DNA of 26,785 nt from the IMG/VR virus record IMGVR_UViG_3300035183_000867, positions 1 through 26,785 of that record; one strand, 5' to 3'. This DNA is from a virus. Shown piece by piece: positions 1-6,305 of the stretch. Position 1 is the stretch's first letter; each line of letters starts with the position of its first letter. A model generated the notes under the pieces. The model was given only the letters and a program-made list of their open reading frames with translations. It ran no database searches and was not told the origin of the DNA. Position numbers and translations under genes: made by a program.

Positions 1-144
1 CTAGAATTATTGATTTAATTAATTTCAAAATTTTCAGTGCATTAAAATCTTTCAATTCAATCAATTTTATTTATTTAATACTTTTCAAAATATTTTGATG
101 TCATTAGAAATTTCTAAATTTAGTTAACTTGATTGACATCTTAA

Positions 145-434
145 TCTAAATCTTTTAGTATCCATCTAAATCTTTTAGCATCCATTCTAAATCTTTTAGT
201 ATCCATTCTAAATCTTTTAGTATCCATTCTAAATCTTTTAGTATCCATTCTAAATCTTTTAGCATCCATTCTAAATCTTTTAGCATCCATTCTAAATCTT
301 TTAGTATCCATCTAAATTTAGCTAGCTTTAGCTAGCTTGATTAGTATCCATCTAAATCTTTTAGCATCCATTCTAAATCTTTTAGTATCCATTCTAAATC
401 TTTTAGTATCCATTCTAAATCTTTTAGAATTTAA
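145..434. repeat. 20-21 bp tandem repeat array in two blocks
   Basis: The unit is TCTAAATCTTTTAGTATCCAT or a close variant (GTATCC or GCATCC). Block 1 has eight units (145-310), of which the first and last are 20 bp and the rest 21 bp. Block 2 has four units (351-434), the last one diverged, and a degenerate copy follows at 435-448. Each block is preceded by a related leader: TCTAAATTTAG, then an AACTTGATT or AGCTTGATT element (113-134 and 311-342). The second leader carries a duplicated GCTAGCTTTA. The units abut without unique spacers, so this is a minisatellite-type array and not CRISPR. Origin, packaging-site or protein-binding roles are possible but unproven. Confidence 0.9.
311..342. 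repeat. Second array leader with GCTAGC palindromes
   Basis: The segment contains two copies of the self-complementary hexamer GCTAGC in AGCTAGCTTTAGCTAGCT. It matches the segment at 113-134 except that the latter has TTAAC in place of CTAGC and lacks the internal duplication. The two copies suggest that the whole leader-plus-array unit was duplicated once. Confidence 0.7.
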
Positions 435-495
435 TCTAGATCTTTTAGGGTGCTCTAGTTTCCTGACTAGATAAGATTTATTTTTCGGCTGATTT

Positions 496-520
496 CCCGT
501 CGCCCGCCGCCGCCCCGGCC
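496..520. other. GC-rich patch, possible G-quadruplex on minus strand
   Basis: Twenty-four of 25 bases are G or C, inside a region that is otherwise mostly A/T. On the minus strand it reads as runs of G (GGGG, GG, GG, GGG, GGG) with short C/A-containing loops. This could fold into a two-layer G-quadruplex. It lies between the repeat array and the end of the small terminase gene. Its role is unknown. Confidence 0.6.
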
Positions 521-546
521 AGAATTTAGAACTCAGAATTTAGAAC
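521..546. repeat. 12-bp direct repeat
   Basis: Two perfect copies of AGAATTTAGAAC are separated by TC. They sit directly beside the GC-rich patch. Confidence 0.85.
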
Positions 547-601
547 AGTCAAACCAACAGACTCAAATCTTTTCGGGATTTCTTATGGGGCAGTGACAGG
601 A

Positions 602-1042
602 TTATTCTTGATTTGTTCGCTCACCAGCAATCTTCGCGCACAATTCTTCAGTTGTTCCCACAAAGATTGCATTATTGACGACATTTCCTTGTCCTTGATC
701 AGACGGGCTATTTTCTACTTTGGAATTTTTCTTGAGATTTCGTTCAGTAATTTCTAATAAATCTTTATTGATTTCGGCAATGGTTTTTATAAATGTCGAA
801 GCACTTTCATACATTCTTGCACTTTCAACATCTCTAGCTAATGAAACAGCATTCGGTAACAATAACATTGCTTGTCTGATGACTTCACGTAAATTATTTC
901 TAGCAAAATTATAATCTTCAATTAAATTTTCTTGTAGATCTTCATGCTTCTCAATCACTTGAGAAACAGGCACAATTTCAGTTGAATTTTCTTCTGAAAT
1001 GCCAGTAGCTGTTCCTAATACTTCAGAAATTTTGTCCATCAT
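602..1042 (-). CDS. 16: Terminase small subunit (gp16-like)
   Basis: This is the probable small terminase, which recognises phage DNA and regulates the gp17 motor during head filling. The 146-residue protein has the helical core typical of T4-like gp16: a DYNFARNNL helix start near residue 43, then a region with ARxxESARMYESA and FIKTIAEINKDLL (about 70-95). A C-terminal tail NNAIFVGTTEEL resembles the conserved end of cyanophage-type gp16. The first ATG overlaps the stop of gp15 by 4 bases (ATGA); a second ATG follows immediately. It is the last gene of the leftward structural run. The partner gene 17 is not visible downstream, where a repeat array lies instead. The call rests on core motifs, length and position. 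Confidence 0.8.
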   Translation of the reverse strand: MMDKISEVLGTATGISEENSTEIVPVSQVIEKHEDLQENLIEDYNFARNNLREVIRQAMLLLPNAVSLARDVESARMYESASTFIKTIAEINKDLLEITERNLKKNSKVENSPSDQGQGNVVNNAIFVGTTEELCAKIAGERTNQE

Positions 1043-1764
1043 TCATCAATCGTGTCGACAATAGTATGAGGATCATTTATACTAGCAGTACTTGGCGCAA
1101 CTTCACTAATCAAAGTTGCAAATTTTCTATCAAAATCAGGCTGTGATAGATCAGTAATTGTTTTCTTGATTACATGCTGTTGCTTCACATCTCCATATAG
1201 CCATCCCTTAGCTGTAAATCCTAATGTCCATATGATAGTCCTTTTCGTCTCATAAGTACCTTCATATTCAATATCAAAACCTGCACTATTTAAAATAACA
1301 GGAATGTCAGTACGAAGACCAAAATCTTCCTTGTCTTTGATTGTAATGTTAAATTCAGGCGTAAAGATTGGCATAATTTGCTCAACAATCTTCAAGCTAT
1401 CTTCAAATTTCTTGGTTGCTAAGTAAAGATTGAATTGAAAATCATAAGGAATTCGACTGAACATATATTTTTCTTCATCAATAGTCGAATCCGTAATTCG
1501 ATTAAGAGGATTGACAAATCTTTCTGGAGCAAAGTTCAGACTAGTAATTTCAAATGCCATTCTAGGCAATTGAATTTCCATGTCGAGTTGATCAAAGTCT
1601 GCTTTTTCCATGAAATAGCTCACGAACTTTTCTTTCGGTGCATAATGAATCGGCACTTTAATTTCAATCCCTTCATCATTGATGTAGCGAATATTATCAA
1701 AAATTATTCCAAAGGCTACGATAATGTTTTTGATGGTATTATAGTAGAAAACAGGACGTGACAT
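1039..1764 (-). CDS. 15: Tail completion and sheath stabiliser (gp15-like)
   Basis: T4 gp15 caps the top of the tail tube and sheath and joins tail to neck. The 241-residue product (T4: 272) shows the family start, YNTIKNIIVAFGIIFDNIRY, near residues 8-27. A KVPIHYAPKEKFV stretch follows (about 36-48), then a long beta-rich body ending in the TKRTIIWTLGFTAKGWLYGD region. Those blocks are characteristic of gp15. Its start overlaps the gp14 stop by one base (TAATG) and its stop overlaps the gp16 start by four. The 13-14-15-16 order is the same as in T4, which supports the call. Confidence 0.9.
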   Translation of the reverse strand: MSRPVFYYNTIKNIIVAFGIIFDNIRYINDEGIEIKVPIHYAPKEKFVSYFMEKADFDQLDMEIQLPRMAFEITSLNFAPERFVNPLNRITDSTIDEEKYMFSRIPYDFQFNLYLATKKFEDSLKIVEQIMPIFTPEFNITIKDKEDFGLRTDIPVILNSAGFDIEYEGTYETKRTIIWTLGFTAKGWLYGDVKQQHVIKKTITDLSQPDFDRKFATLISEVAPSTASINDPHTIVDTIDE

Positions 1765-2408
1765 TATAGATCACCGAAAGGATTCTTTTCTGAGAAATCA
1801 ACCAATGTAGTCTTTTTATTCTCTAGACCACTGTTCTCAGCCACTGAAAGATCAGCTGTATTGTCACTTGCGTTGATGATATCAATTGCAGGATTTCCAG
1901 TATTAAATTTCTCATACGAGTAAGCAAATAATTGACATTTCAACTCATAAACGAAATACTTTCCTAATTGCCAGAAAGGAACTTCATGTTCAACAAAATT
2001 AATTTCGAAGAAGCTGTTCGTGAATGACGCATATCCTGCATTTTCAGTATCACCTACGTAAACTAAATCACCTTCACGAGGTCTAGGTCTGTTTGGGATG
2101 CCTAGTTCAATGAATCTTTTTTTACTCAATACGAATGTGGCGGTATCTGTCATCCGTAGACCAAATTTCGACATTATATCACCTTCGCCACCATATCCTG
2201 TTATTTCTTGTAGATAAACTTCAATCTTGAATGCAGAATTGAAGGTTGATTTCTTTGGTTCACCTAGAATTGGATCAATTTCTAGATATTCTCGCGGAAT
2301 ATAAAAGACATCGAATCCTGCATTTTTAATACTCTCAACCACCAGACTTTCATAGAAAGACTGTTCAGATTTATTTTTGAGATGATTGAAGTAAGGATTC
2401 GTAGTCAT
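1764..2408 (-). CDS. 14: Neck protein (gp14-like)
   Basis: gp14 forms part of the head-tail neck with gp13. The protein has 214 residues (T4: 256). The N-terminal TNPYFNHLKNKSEQSFYESL and the central block with YIPRE, ILGE and EVYLQEITGYGGEGDIMSKF are typical of gp14. The FGLRMTDTATFVLSKKRF and PREGDLVYV segments (about 80-120) also fit. The ATG immediately follows the TAA of gp13. The acidic, Asn-rich C-terminal tail (from about residue 180) looks disordered. Confidence 0.88.
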   Translation of the reverse strand: MTTNPYFNHLKNKSEQSFYESLVVESIKNAGFDVFYIPREYLEIDPILGEPKKSTFNSAFKIEVYLQEITGYGGEGDIMSKFGLRMTDTATFVLSKKRFIELGIPNRPRPREGDLVYVGDTENAGYASFTNSFFEINFVEHEVPFWQLGKYFVYELKCQLFAYSYEKFNTGNPAIDIINASDNTADLSVAENSGLENKKTTLVDFSEKNPFGDL

Positions 2409-3149
2409 TTAACCGACCATGAAATCTACCGGTAGTTGCCATGTATCCTGTAATTCTTCTTCAAGTTGTTGAATTTCTGCATTAGCATCATCAAAAAGCT
2501 GTCTGCCATTCAAAGTAATACCAGAAGGCAATTGAAATCCATCATATTTGAGCATATTCTGACCCCATTGTCTTTTGATCAAAGCAGTGGTATATTTTTT
2601 CAGCCAGATATTATTCCAGGCACTATCATAATCTTCTGGGTCTATGATTACATACGCTTCTAGAACAATATAATCACCAGGGTTGAAGAGTGTCCAATCG
2701 GTATCCAGAAAAAGACGACCCATGTGACGATTCCAACGAATCATCTTTTCGCGATTGAAAAATTCATTGATTGTCTTTAAATATTCTTCAGTGATAACGT
2801 AACCATGTAATCCTTCATTGATCAAACGTTTCACATTCATTATTTCAGTTAAGAAAAATTGATATTCGAGATTCAAACTGCTGGAGATAGTATTGAATGG
2901 CAAAATTCGAATAATAGTTACAATGTTTTCAGGGATCGTGATATAACGATTGGTGATGTCATCTGAAGTTAAAGCAATGGTCACGAAATTCTTTTCAGAA
3001 CCTTCACCATGAAATTCCCAAAACTTCTGTAGCGCATCATCGATACAGTCATCAATTTGCTCATCGGCGACATTGATTTCGATGACTGGTGCCCCGAGTT
3101 TTCTTAAACAATACTCAGCGAATTGTTGGCGAGAGTAAATGGTTGCCAT
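2409..3149 (-). CDS. 13: Neck protein (gp13-like)
   Basis: gp13 seals the filled head and, with gp14, makes the docking site for the tail. The protein has 246 residues (T4: 309). The start with RQQFAEYCLRKLGAPVIEINV and DEQIDDCIDDALQKFWEFHG is a hallmark of the family, as is the later ALIKRQWGQNMLKYDGFQLP with GITLNGRQLFDDA. The gene starts 3 bases after the stop of the preceding fibre-assembly-like gene, with only a weak ribosome binding site (AAGAT). It lies downstream of a terminator and a candidate late promoter (3666-3673), so it may belong to a separate neck/terminase transcript. Confidence 0.9.
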   Translation of the reverse strand: MATIYSRQQFAEYCLRKLGAPVIEINVADEQIDDCIDDALQKFWEFHGEGSEKNFVTIALTSDDITNRYITIPENIVTIIRILPFNTISSSLNLEYQFFLTEIMNVKRLINEGLHGYVITEEYLKTINEFFNREKMIRWNRHMGRLFLDTDWTLFNPGDYIVLEAYVIIDPEDYDSAWNNIWLKKYTTALIKRQWGQNMLKYDGFQLPSGITLNGRQLFDDANAEIQQLEEELQDTWQLPVDFMVG

Positions 3150-3152
3150 ATC

Positions 3153-3605
3153 TTATACTGGCCATTCTAGAATTGGGAGTTCAGCTTCAAGCTCTTTCCA
3201 TGATGGCATTGGTCGTTGACCAGACTGTACAGCATTTAAAACTTCATAACATTTTGCCCATGTCGCATCGCGCACTTGTACACAGTATTGCGCCTCGGCT
3301 GCAAATTTTGGATTTGTGCTCGTTGCATAAGTGCATGCTGAGAGAATACCATCATAATTTCGTGTACGAGCAAAAGCATCAAGTCGAGCTTGAACTTTTT
3401 CTGCAAATATAGAAATAATTTCTTCTAGTGTTTTCGGTGGGGATTCGAATGGAGGTGGATTAGTGAAAGTGATTCCATCCCATGTCGCTCCAATCTGCAC
3501 CCATTCAGGTGCTTCGACAAGTGTATATAGGTCGCCATAATAATCAAGGGAAGGAACTTCTAAAAGATTAACTACTTCATTATTTTCGATTTGCGCTGCT
3601 CTCAT
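3153..3605 (-). CDS. Tail-fibre assembly-like protein, paralogue B
   Basis: This 150-residue protein belongs to a phage family found next to tail fibre tips. It carries an EAPEWVQIGATWDG segment (about 31-44) and a FARTRNYDGILSACTYA segment near residues 78-94. A YCVQVRDATWAKCYEVL helix and an LPILEWPV end complete the pattern. A role as fibre chaperone or minor fibre component is inferred from context and not shown. It is a clear paralogue of the gene at 3883-4326, with long DNA stretches identical (for example 48 and about 56 bases). Its ribosome binding site, AGGAG 9 bases before the ATG, lies in a broken copy of the adhesin 3' end. It is separated from copy A by a terminator. Confidence 0.65.
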   Translation of the reverse strand: MRAAQIENNEVVNLLEVPSLDYYGDLYTLVEAPEWVQIGATWDGITFTNPPPFESPPKTLEEIISIFAEKVQARLDAFARTRNYDGILSACTYATSTNPKFAAEAQYCVQVRDATWAKCYEVLNAVQSGQRPMPSWKELEAELPILEWPV

Positions 3606-3607
3606 TA

Positions 3608-3658
3608 TTCGAACTCCTAAATTTCGATAGAATCAACTCCTTCATATTCAAATCTTTT
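3608..3658 (-). pseudogene. Remnant of an adhesin 3' end upstream of copy B
   Basis: Read in the frame that would end in TAA at 3607-3605, this stretch gives EGVDSIEI, a stop (TAG at 3619-3617), then EFE and TAA overlapping the ATG of copy B. The intact adhesin ends IEIWEFE followed by TAATG before copy A. The two 3' ends differ by two bases over the last 26, and one change turns TGG into TAG. It is best read as a decayed duplicate whose remaining use is to carry the ribosome binding site of copy B. Confidence 0.7.
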
Positions 3659-3665
3659 TATGTTT

Positions 3666-3673
3666 TATTTATC
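3666..3673 (-). promoter_or_regulatory. Candidate T4-type late promoter (GATAAATA)
   Basis: The minus strand reads GATAAATA, 7 of 8 matches to the T4 late promoter TATAAATA. It lies 61 bases before the ATG of copy B and downstream of a strong terminator. It is thus well placed to restart transcription for copy B, gp13, gp14, gp15 and gp16. Similar octamers occur by chance inside genes in this AT-rich window, so position is the main support. Confidence 0.45.
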
Positions 3674-3681
3674 GCGGCAAT

Positions 3682-3709
3682 AAAGAATGTATATTGGCTC
3701 ACATTCTTT
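3682..3709. other. 9-bp inverted repeat (AAAGAATGT/ACATTCTTT)
   Basis: The perfect 9-base stem has a 10-base loop. It lies just upstream of the GATAAATA motif and overlaps the end of the longer adhesin remnant. There is no T-run on either strand, so it is not a standard terminator. It could be an operator or an RNA hairpin. Confidence 0.45.
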
Positions 3710-3812
3710 CGAGTTTGATACGATCGACGCCATTATTACTACTGCTAAATGAATAGTTACTACCCCTAACAGCTCTAATCAATATATTAGAAACATTCGC
3801 TAGCTCACCAAG
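3699..3812 (-). pseudogene. Decayed adhesin fragment, no start codon
   Basis: An open stretch of 37 codons after an in-frame TAA has no usable start. It reads LANVSNILIRAVRGSNYSF, then SSSNNGVDRIKLERM and a stop. The first part matches PANVRALLIRAVGGGGGGY of the intact adhesin at 8 of 12 positions around ANV and LIRAV. The end, GVDRIKL, resembles the GVDSIEI of the second remnant. It is probably a deleted and diverged copy of the adhesin or of a sister fibre-tip gene. Confidence 0.55.
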
Positions 3813-3853
3813 TTATAAAAAATTGTGGGAGATTGGTAAAAGCAATCTCCCAC
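3812..3853 (-). terminator. Rho-independent terminator after paralogue A
   Basis: The minus strand has an 11-bp perfect stem (GTGGGAGATTG/CAATCTCCCAC, 3853-3825) with a 7-base loop, followed by AATTTTTTATAAC. It starts 29 bases after the stop of copy A. It is the clearest terminator in the window and splits the leftward structural run into baseplate/fibre and neck/terminase parts. Confidence 0.9.
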
Positions 3854-3882
3854 GCAATCATACAATCGTTACAGATTGAATT

Positions 3883-4326
3883 TTAATTCGGCCATTCTAA
3901 AGTCGGAAGTTCTGCTTCGAGTTCTTCCCATGTAGGTATTGGTCGTTGACCAGATTGTACTTTATCTAATATTTCATAACACTTTGACCATGTCGCGTCT
4001 CGGGCTTGTAAGCAATATTGCCCATCAGCGGCGAATTTCGGATTCGTACTTGCCGCGTAAGTGCATGCTGAGAGAATACCATCATAATTTCGTGTACGAG
4101 CAAAAGCATCAAGCCGAGCTTGAATTTTTTCTGCAAACTCATCTATGATCTCTTGAGGTGATTTAGTCGGAGGTGGAGGATTAGTAAAAGTCGACCCATC
4201 CCATGTCGCTCCAATCTGCACCCATTCAGGTGCTTCGACAAGTTTATGAAGATTGCCGTAACAATTAAGAGAAGGGACTTCCCATATATGAGTAACAATA
4301 CCGTTTTCGATTCTTGCTGCTCTCAT
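3883..4326 (-). CDS. Tail-fibre assembly-like protein, paralogue A
   Basis: The 147-residue protein is of the same family as the gene at 3153-3605. The chosen ATG (4326) overlaps the adhesin stop by one base (TAATG), matches the MRAA start of the paralogue, and has GGGAG 9 bases upstream. An ATG-less extension of five codons upstream exists but is not needed. It carries EAPEWVQIGATWDG, FARTRNYDGILSACTYA and YCLQARDATWSKCYEIL, and ends LPTLEWPN. Tight coupling to the adhesin suggests that it helps fold or attach it, as small proteins downstream of fibre genes often do. That role is inferred. A terminator follows. Confidence 0.65.
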   Translation of the reverse strand: MRAARIENGIVTHIWEVPSLNCYGNLHKLVEAPEWVQIGATWDGSTFTNPPPPTKSPQEIIDEFAEKIQARLDAFARTRNYDGILSACTYAASTNPKFAADGQYCLQARDATWSKCYEILDKVQSGQRPIPTWEELEAELPTLEWPN

Positions 4327-4868
4327 TATTCGAACTCCCATATTTCGATGTAACCTGGAGCACCGGCGGTAGGCGAAAGGGAAGAGCCGCCGCTGCCTCC
4401 GCCACCCATGGTGGCTAGATCACTAGAGCTTTTTCCTCCGCAGCCGATCGCCGAGCCACCGCCCCAACCAAGATCACCAGATTGACCGCGAATATTAACA
4501 TTTCCACCAGCCGCGTTTCCTCCACCTCCAACGTAGGTGCTCCCCCCAGGATGACCTCCTCCAGCTGTCATGCCAGCAATCGTTGTGTTGCCGCCGGCAG
4601 ATCCAGGCGTGCCTATCGCACCTCCTGCTCCGATTGTATATGAATAAGAACTTGCAGGAGAAGTAATGAACATTTCAGCATATCCTCCGCCACCTCCACC
4701 ATAACCACCACTACTATTATATCCACCCCCACCACCGCCAACTGCGCGAATTAATAATGCGCGAACATTTGCTGGCTTGTTGTATGTTCCGCTGCCTGGG
4801 GTTAAGAGACGAACAATATTGCTTGGTCGACCAGAACGAAATTGTAAAAATTGCGAAAAACTACTCAT
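4326..4868 (-). CDS. Glycine-rich tail fibre tip adhesin
   Basis: This is the probable receptor-binding tip protein. The first 45 residues (with GSGTYNKPANVRALLIRAVG) resemble the beta-strand that leads into glycine-rich phage tail tips. Residues 45-170 are dominated by Gly-rich loops (runs of 4-6 Gly with Tyr, Ser and Asn), similar in style to the polyglycine sandwich of T-even gp38 adhesins. The end, APGYIEIWEFE, closes a strand. The ribosome binding site AAGGAGG is the strongest in the structural cluster and overlaps the fibre stop codon. The next gene starts inside the stop (TAATG). Such tips usually vary fastest and set host range. A decayed copy lies at 3699-3812. Confidence 0.75.
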   Translation of the reverse strand: MSSFSQFLQFRSGRPSNIVRLLTPGSGTYNKPANVRALLIRAVGGGGGGYNSSGGYGGGGGGYAEMFITSPASSYSYTIGAGGAIGTPGSAGGNTTIAGMTAGGGHPGGSTYVGGGGNAAGGNVNIRGQSGDLGWGGGSAIGCGGKSSSDLATMGGGGSGGSSLSPTAGAPGYIEIWEFE

Positions 4869-4872
4869 ATTA

Positions 4873-4879
4873 CCTCCTT
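4873..4879 (-). promoter_or_regulatory. Strong ribosome binding site of the adhesin
   Basis: AAGGAGG ends four bases before the ATG at 4868 and overlaps the TAA of the fibre gene. Most neighbouring structural genes have weaker sites, so the adhesin is probably made at a higher rate. Confidence 0.8.
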
Positions 4880-6305
4880 AAGCTATGACCCAGCCGTAAG
4901 TTGAGCTGACATAAACTAAACGAAAATTTGTGGGTTGAAAATCTATTGTCATATCTTCCGCAAGACCCATTATATTTTGTCCATTTCTACTTACAACTGA
5001 TGTCGTTCCACCATTCATATTAACAATTCTTACCCAATCACCTACTATCGGTGATGTAGGCAACGCCAGTGTAATACCAGCTGCATCTAAAACATAAGTC
5101 TTTGACTTAACTGCCGTAGTATTAGCATTTATTACTACAACTGAATCTCTGAAATCGACAAATCCAGACGCGGTTAAGTTACTTGTCGTAATCGAACTGC
5201 TTGCAGTAAATGAAGGCGCAGAAACGCCATTAGTAAAACTGGGCGAAGTATTTTTGAATATTAATAGTGACCCATTAGATATATTATATTCACCGTTGCC
5301 TCTTGAAGTCAGCTCAATCCACCCACCGTCACTTATTGTGATTGAAGTAGGACCAGTTACTGCTGTCAAACCAATTGGTGGGGAATAAATGAATTGATTT
5401 GCATTTGAGTTGATTGTGAAACTACCCATTCCAAAAATCAACACTTTACTGCCAGCTACTGGGTCTGTTGCGGGAAGCGTTAAAGTTGCGCCTGGTGCAG
5501 CCTGAATAACTTTCCCCCAACATGACGAAGAAAGTGTTCCTGTCGTTTGAAATCCTATTATGCCATTGTAGTTTCCAATTTGATTGAACTGAGCTGCATG
5601 ATTGCTGCTTGTGGCAGTCCCAACCGTAACTGGTTGATTGAATGACGCGCTTCCACTTACTTGCAATGACGTGAAATAAGCAGCAATACTGTTGCTGTTG
5701 ATCCAGGTAGCTAGAGTAGCTTTTAGATTCGCCCATGTTAATTTTTTCAAGCTGAATGCTGATTGGCTATCAGCCAAAGCCAGCTCATCAGCGTCAACGG
5801 GAGTTGTTTTTGATGTCGCACTGTCAATTATAGCAGAGATGGATTTTGGCGCGTACTTACCAGCCGTGTTATCGAATGTGGCGACATCGTTATTTGAAGC
5901 ACCAGTAGAAGTAATTACACTTTGAATTGCATTCGAAGGAGTTACCGGAACATACTTATTTGTTGTGGAATTAAAGACAGGCAAATACCCATTTTGAGCA
6001 GACGACTTATCGATAACACTTGCAATTGCAACATCTGGGCTTTTTGGGACAAATTTATTTTGCGTTGAGTCGAAAGCTAAGATATCGCCATTACTAGAAC
6101 CACTTGTATTCAAACTGGTATTGTTTGCAACTTCATTGATAGCCCCAACAACAGAACTCTTATTAGATGTTATTAGTGAAGGCAGTGATCCAATTTTGTT
6201 ATTAAGGTCCGTTTCGACATCAACGACATCTTCGCTTATCTGATTTGTTTTCTGCCGCCACGTGTTAAATGTATCTGACGAATAAACTATTTTCTGGGTT
6301 GCCAT
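4878..6305 (-). CDS. Tail fibre protein
   Basis: This 475-residue fibre links the baseplate to the adhesin. The ATG at 6305 overlaps the upstream stop by one base (TGATG); a GTG one codon earlier is also possible. The N-terminus (TQKIVYSSDTFNTWRQKTN) is the type seen at the virion-attached end of fibres in T4-like aquatic phages. Three repeats of about 30 residues follow (about 70-165), each with a DVATFDNTAGKYAPK-like core. Two related beta domains with LTLPATDPVAGSKV and LALPTSPIVGDWV segments (about 250-345 and 390-475) form the shaft or tip. The C-terminal one ends FRLVYVSSTYGWVIA. The receptor specificity is probably in the next gene. Confidence 0.8.
   Translation of the reverse strand: MATQKIVYSSDTFNTWRQKTNQISEDVVDVETDLNNKIGSLPSLITSNKSSVVGAINEVANNTSLNTSGSSNGDILAFDSTQNKFVPKSPDVAIASVIDKSSAQNGYLPVFNSTTNKYVPVTPSNAIQSVITSTGASNNDVATFDNTAGKYAPKSISAIIDSATSKTTPVDADELALADSQSAFSLKKLTWANLKATLATWINSNSIAAYFTSLQVSGSASFNQPVTVGTATSSNHAAQFNQIGNYNGIIGFQTTGTLSSSCWGKVIQAAPGATLTLPATDPVAGSKVLIFGMGSFTINSNANQFIYSPPIGLTAVTGPTSITISDGGWIELTSRGNGEYNISNGSLLIFKNTSPSFTNGVSAPSFTASSSITTSNLTASGFVDFRDSVVVINANTTAVKSKTYVLDAAGITLALPTSPIVGDWVRIVNMNGGTTSVVSRNGQNIMGLAEDMTIDFQPTNFRLVYVSSTYGWVIA

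Larger units (their letters stand above)
1..601. other. Non-coding, AT-rich region with repeats
   Basis: No convincing gene is seen in these 601 bases. The first 112 bases are nearly pure A/T with no ORF of note. They are followed by a tandem array (145-434), a hairpin (TCTAGT/ACTAGA at 453-470), a GC-rich patch (496-520) and a 12-base direct repeat (521-546). The small terminase gene ends at 602 reading toward this region. In T4-like phages the large terminase gene normally follows directly, and it is not here. Confidence 0.7.

Noticed and set aside
133-161. TTGACA with TAGTAT 17 bases later, as a plus-strand promoter into the array
   Set aside because: The -10 box matches at only 4 of 6 positions and the region is repetitive and AT-rich.
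145-434. Tandem array as a CRISPR
   Set aside because: Units abut with no unique spacers, and no cas-like genes are present.
453-470. TCTAGT/ACTAGA hairpin as a terminator
   Set aside because: The stem is only 6 bp with low GC, and the T-run is interrupted and displaced.
3682-3709. Inverted repeat as a terminator
   Set aside because: The stem is AT-rich and neither strand has a T-run after it.
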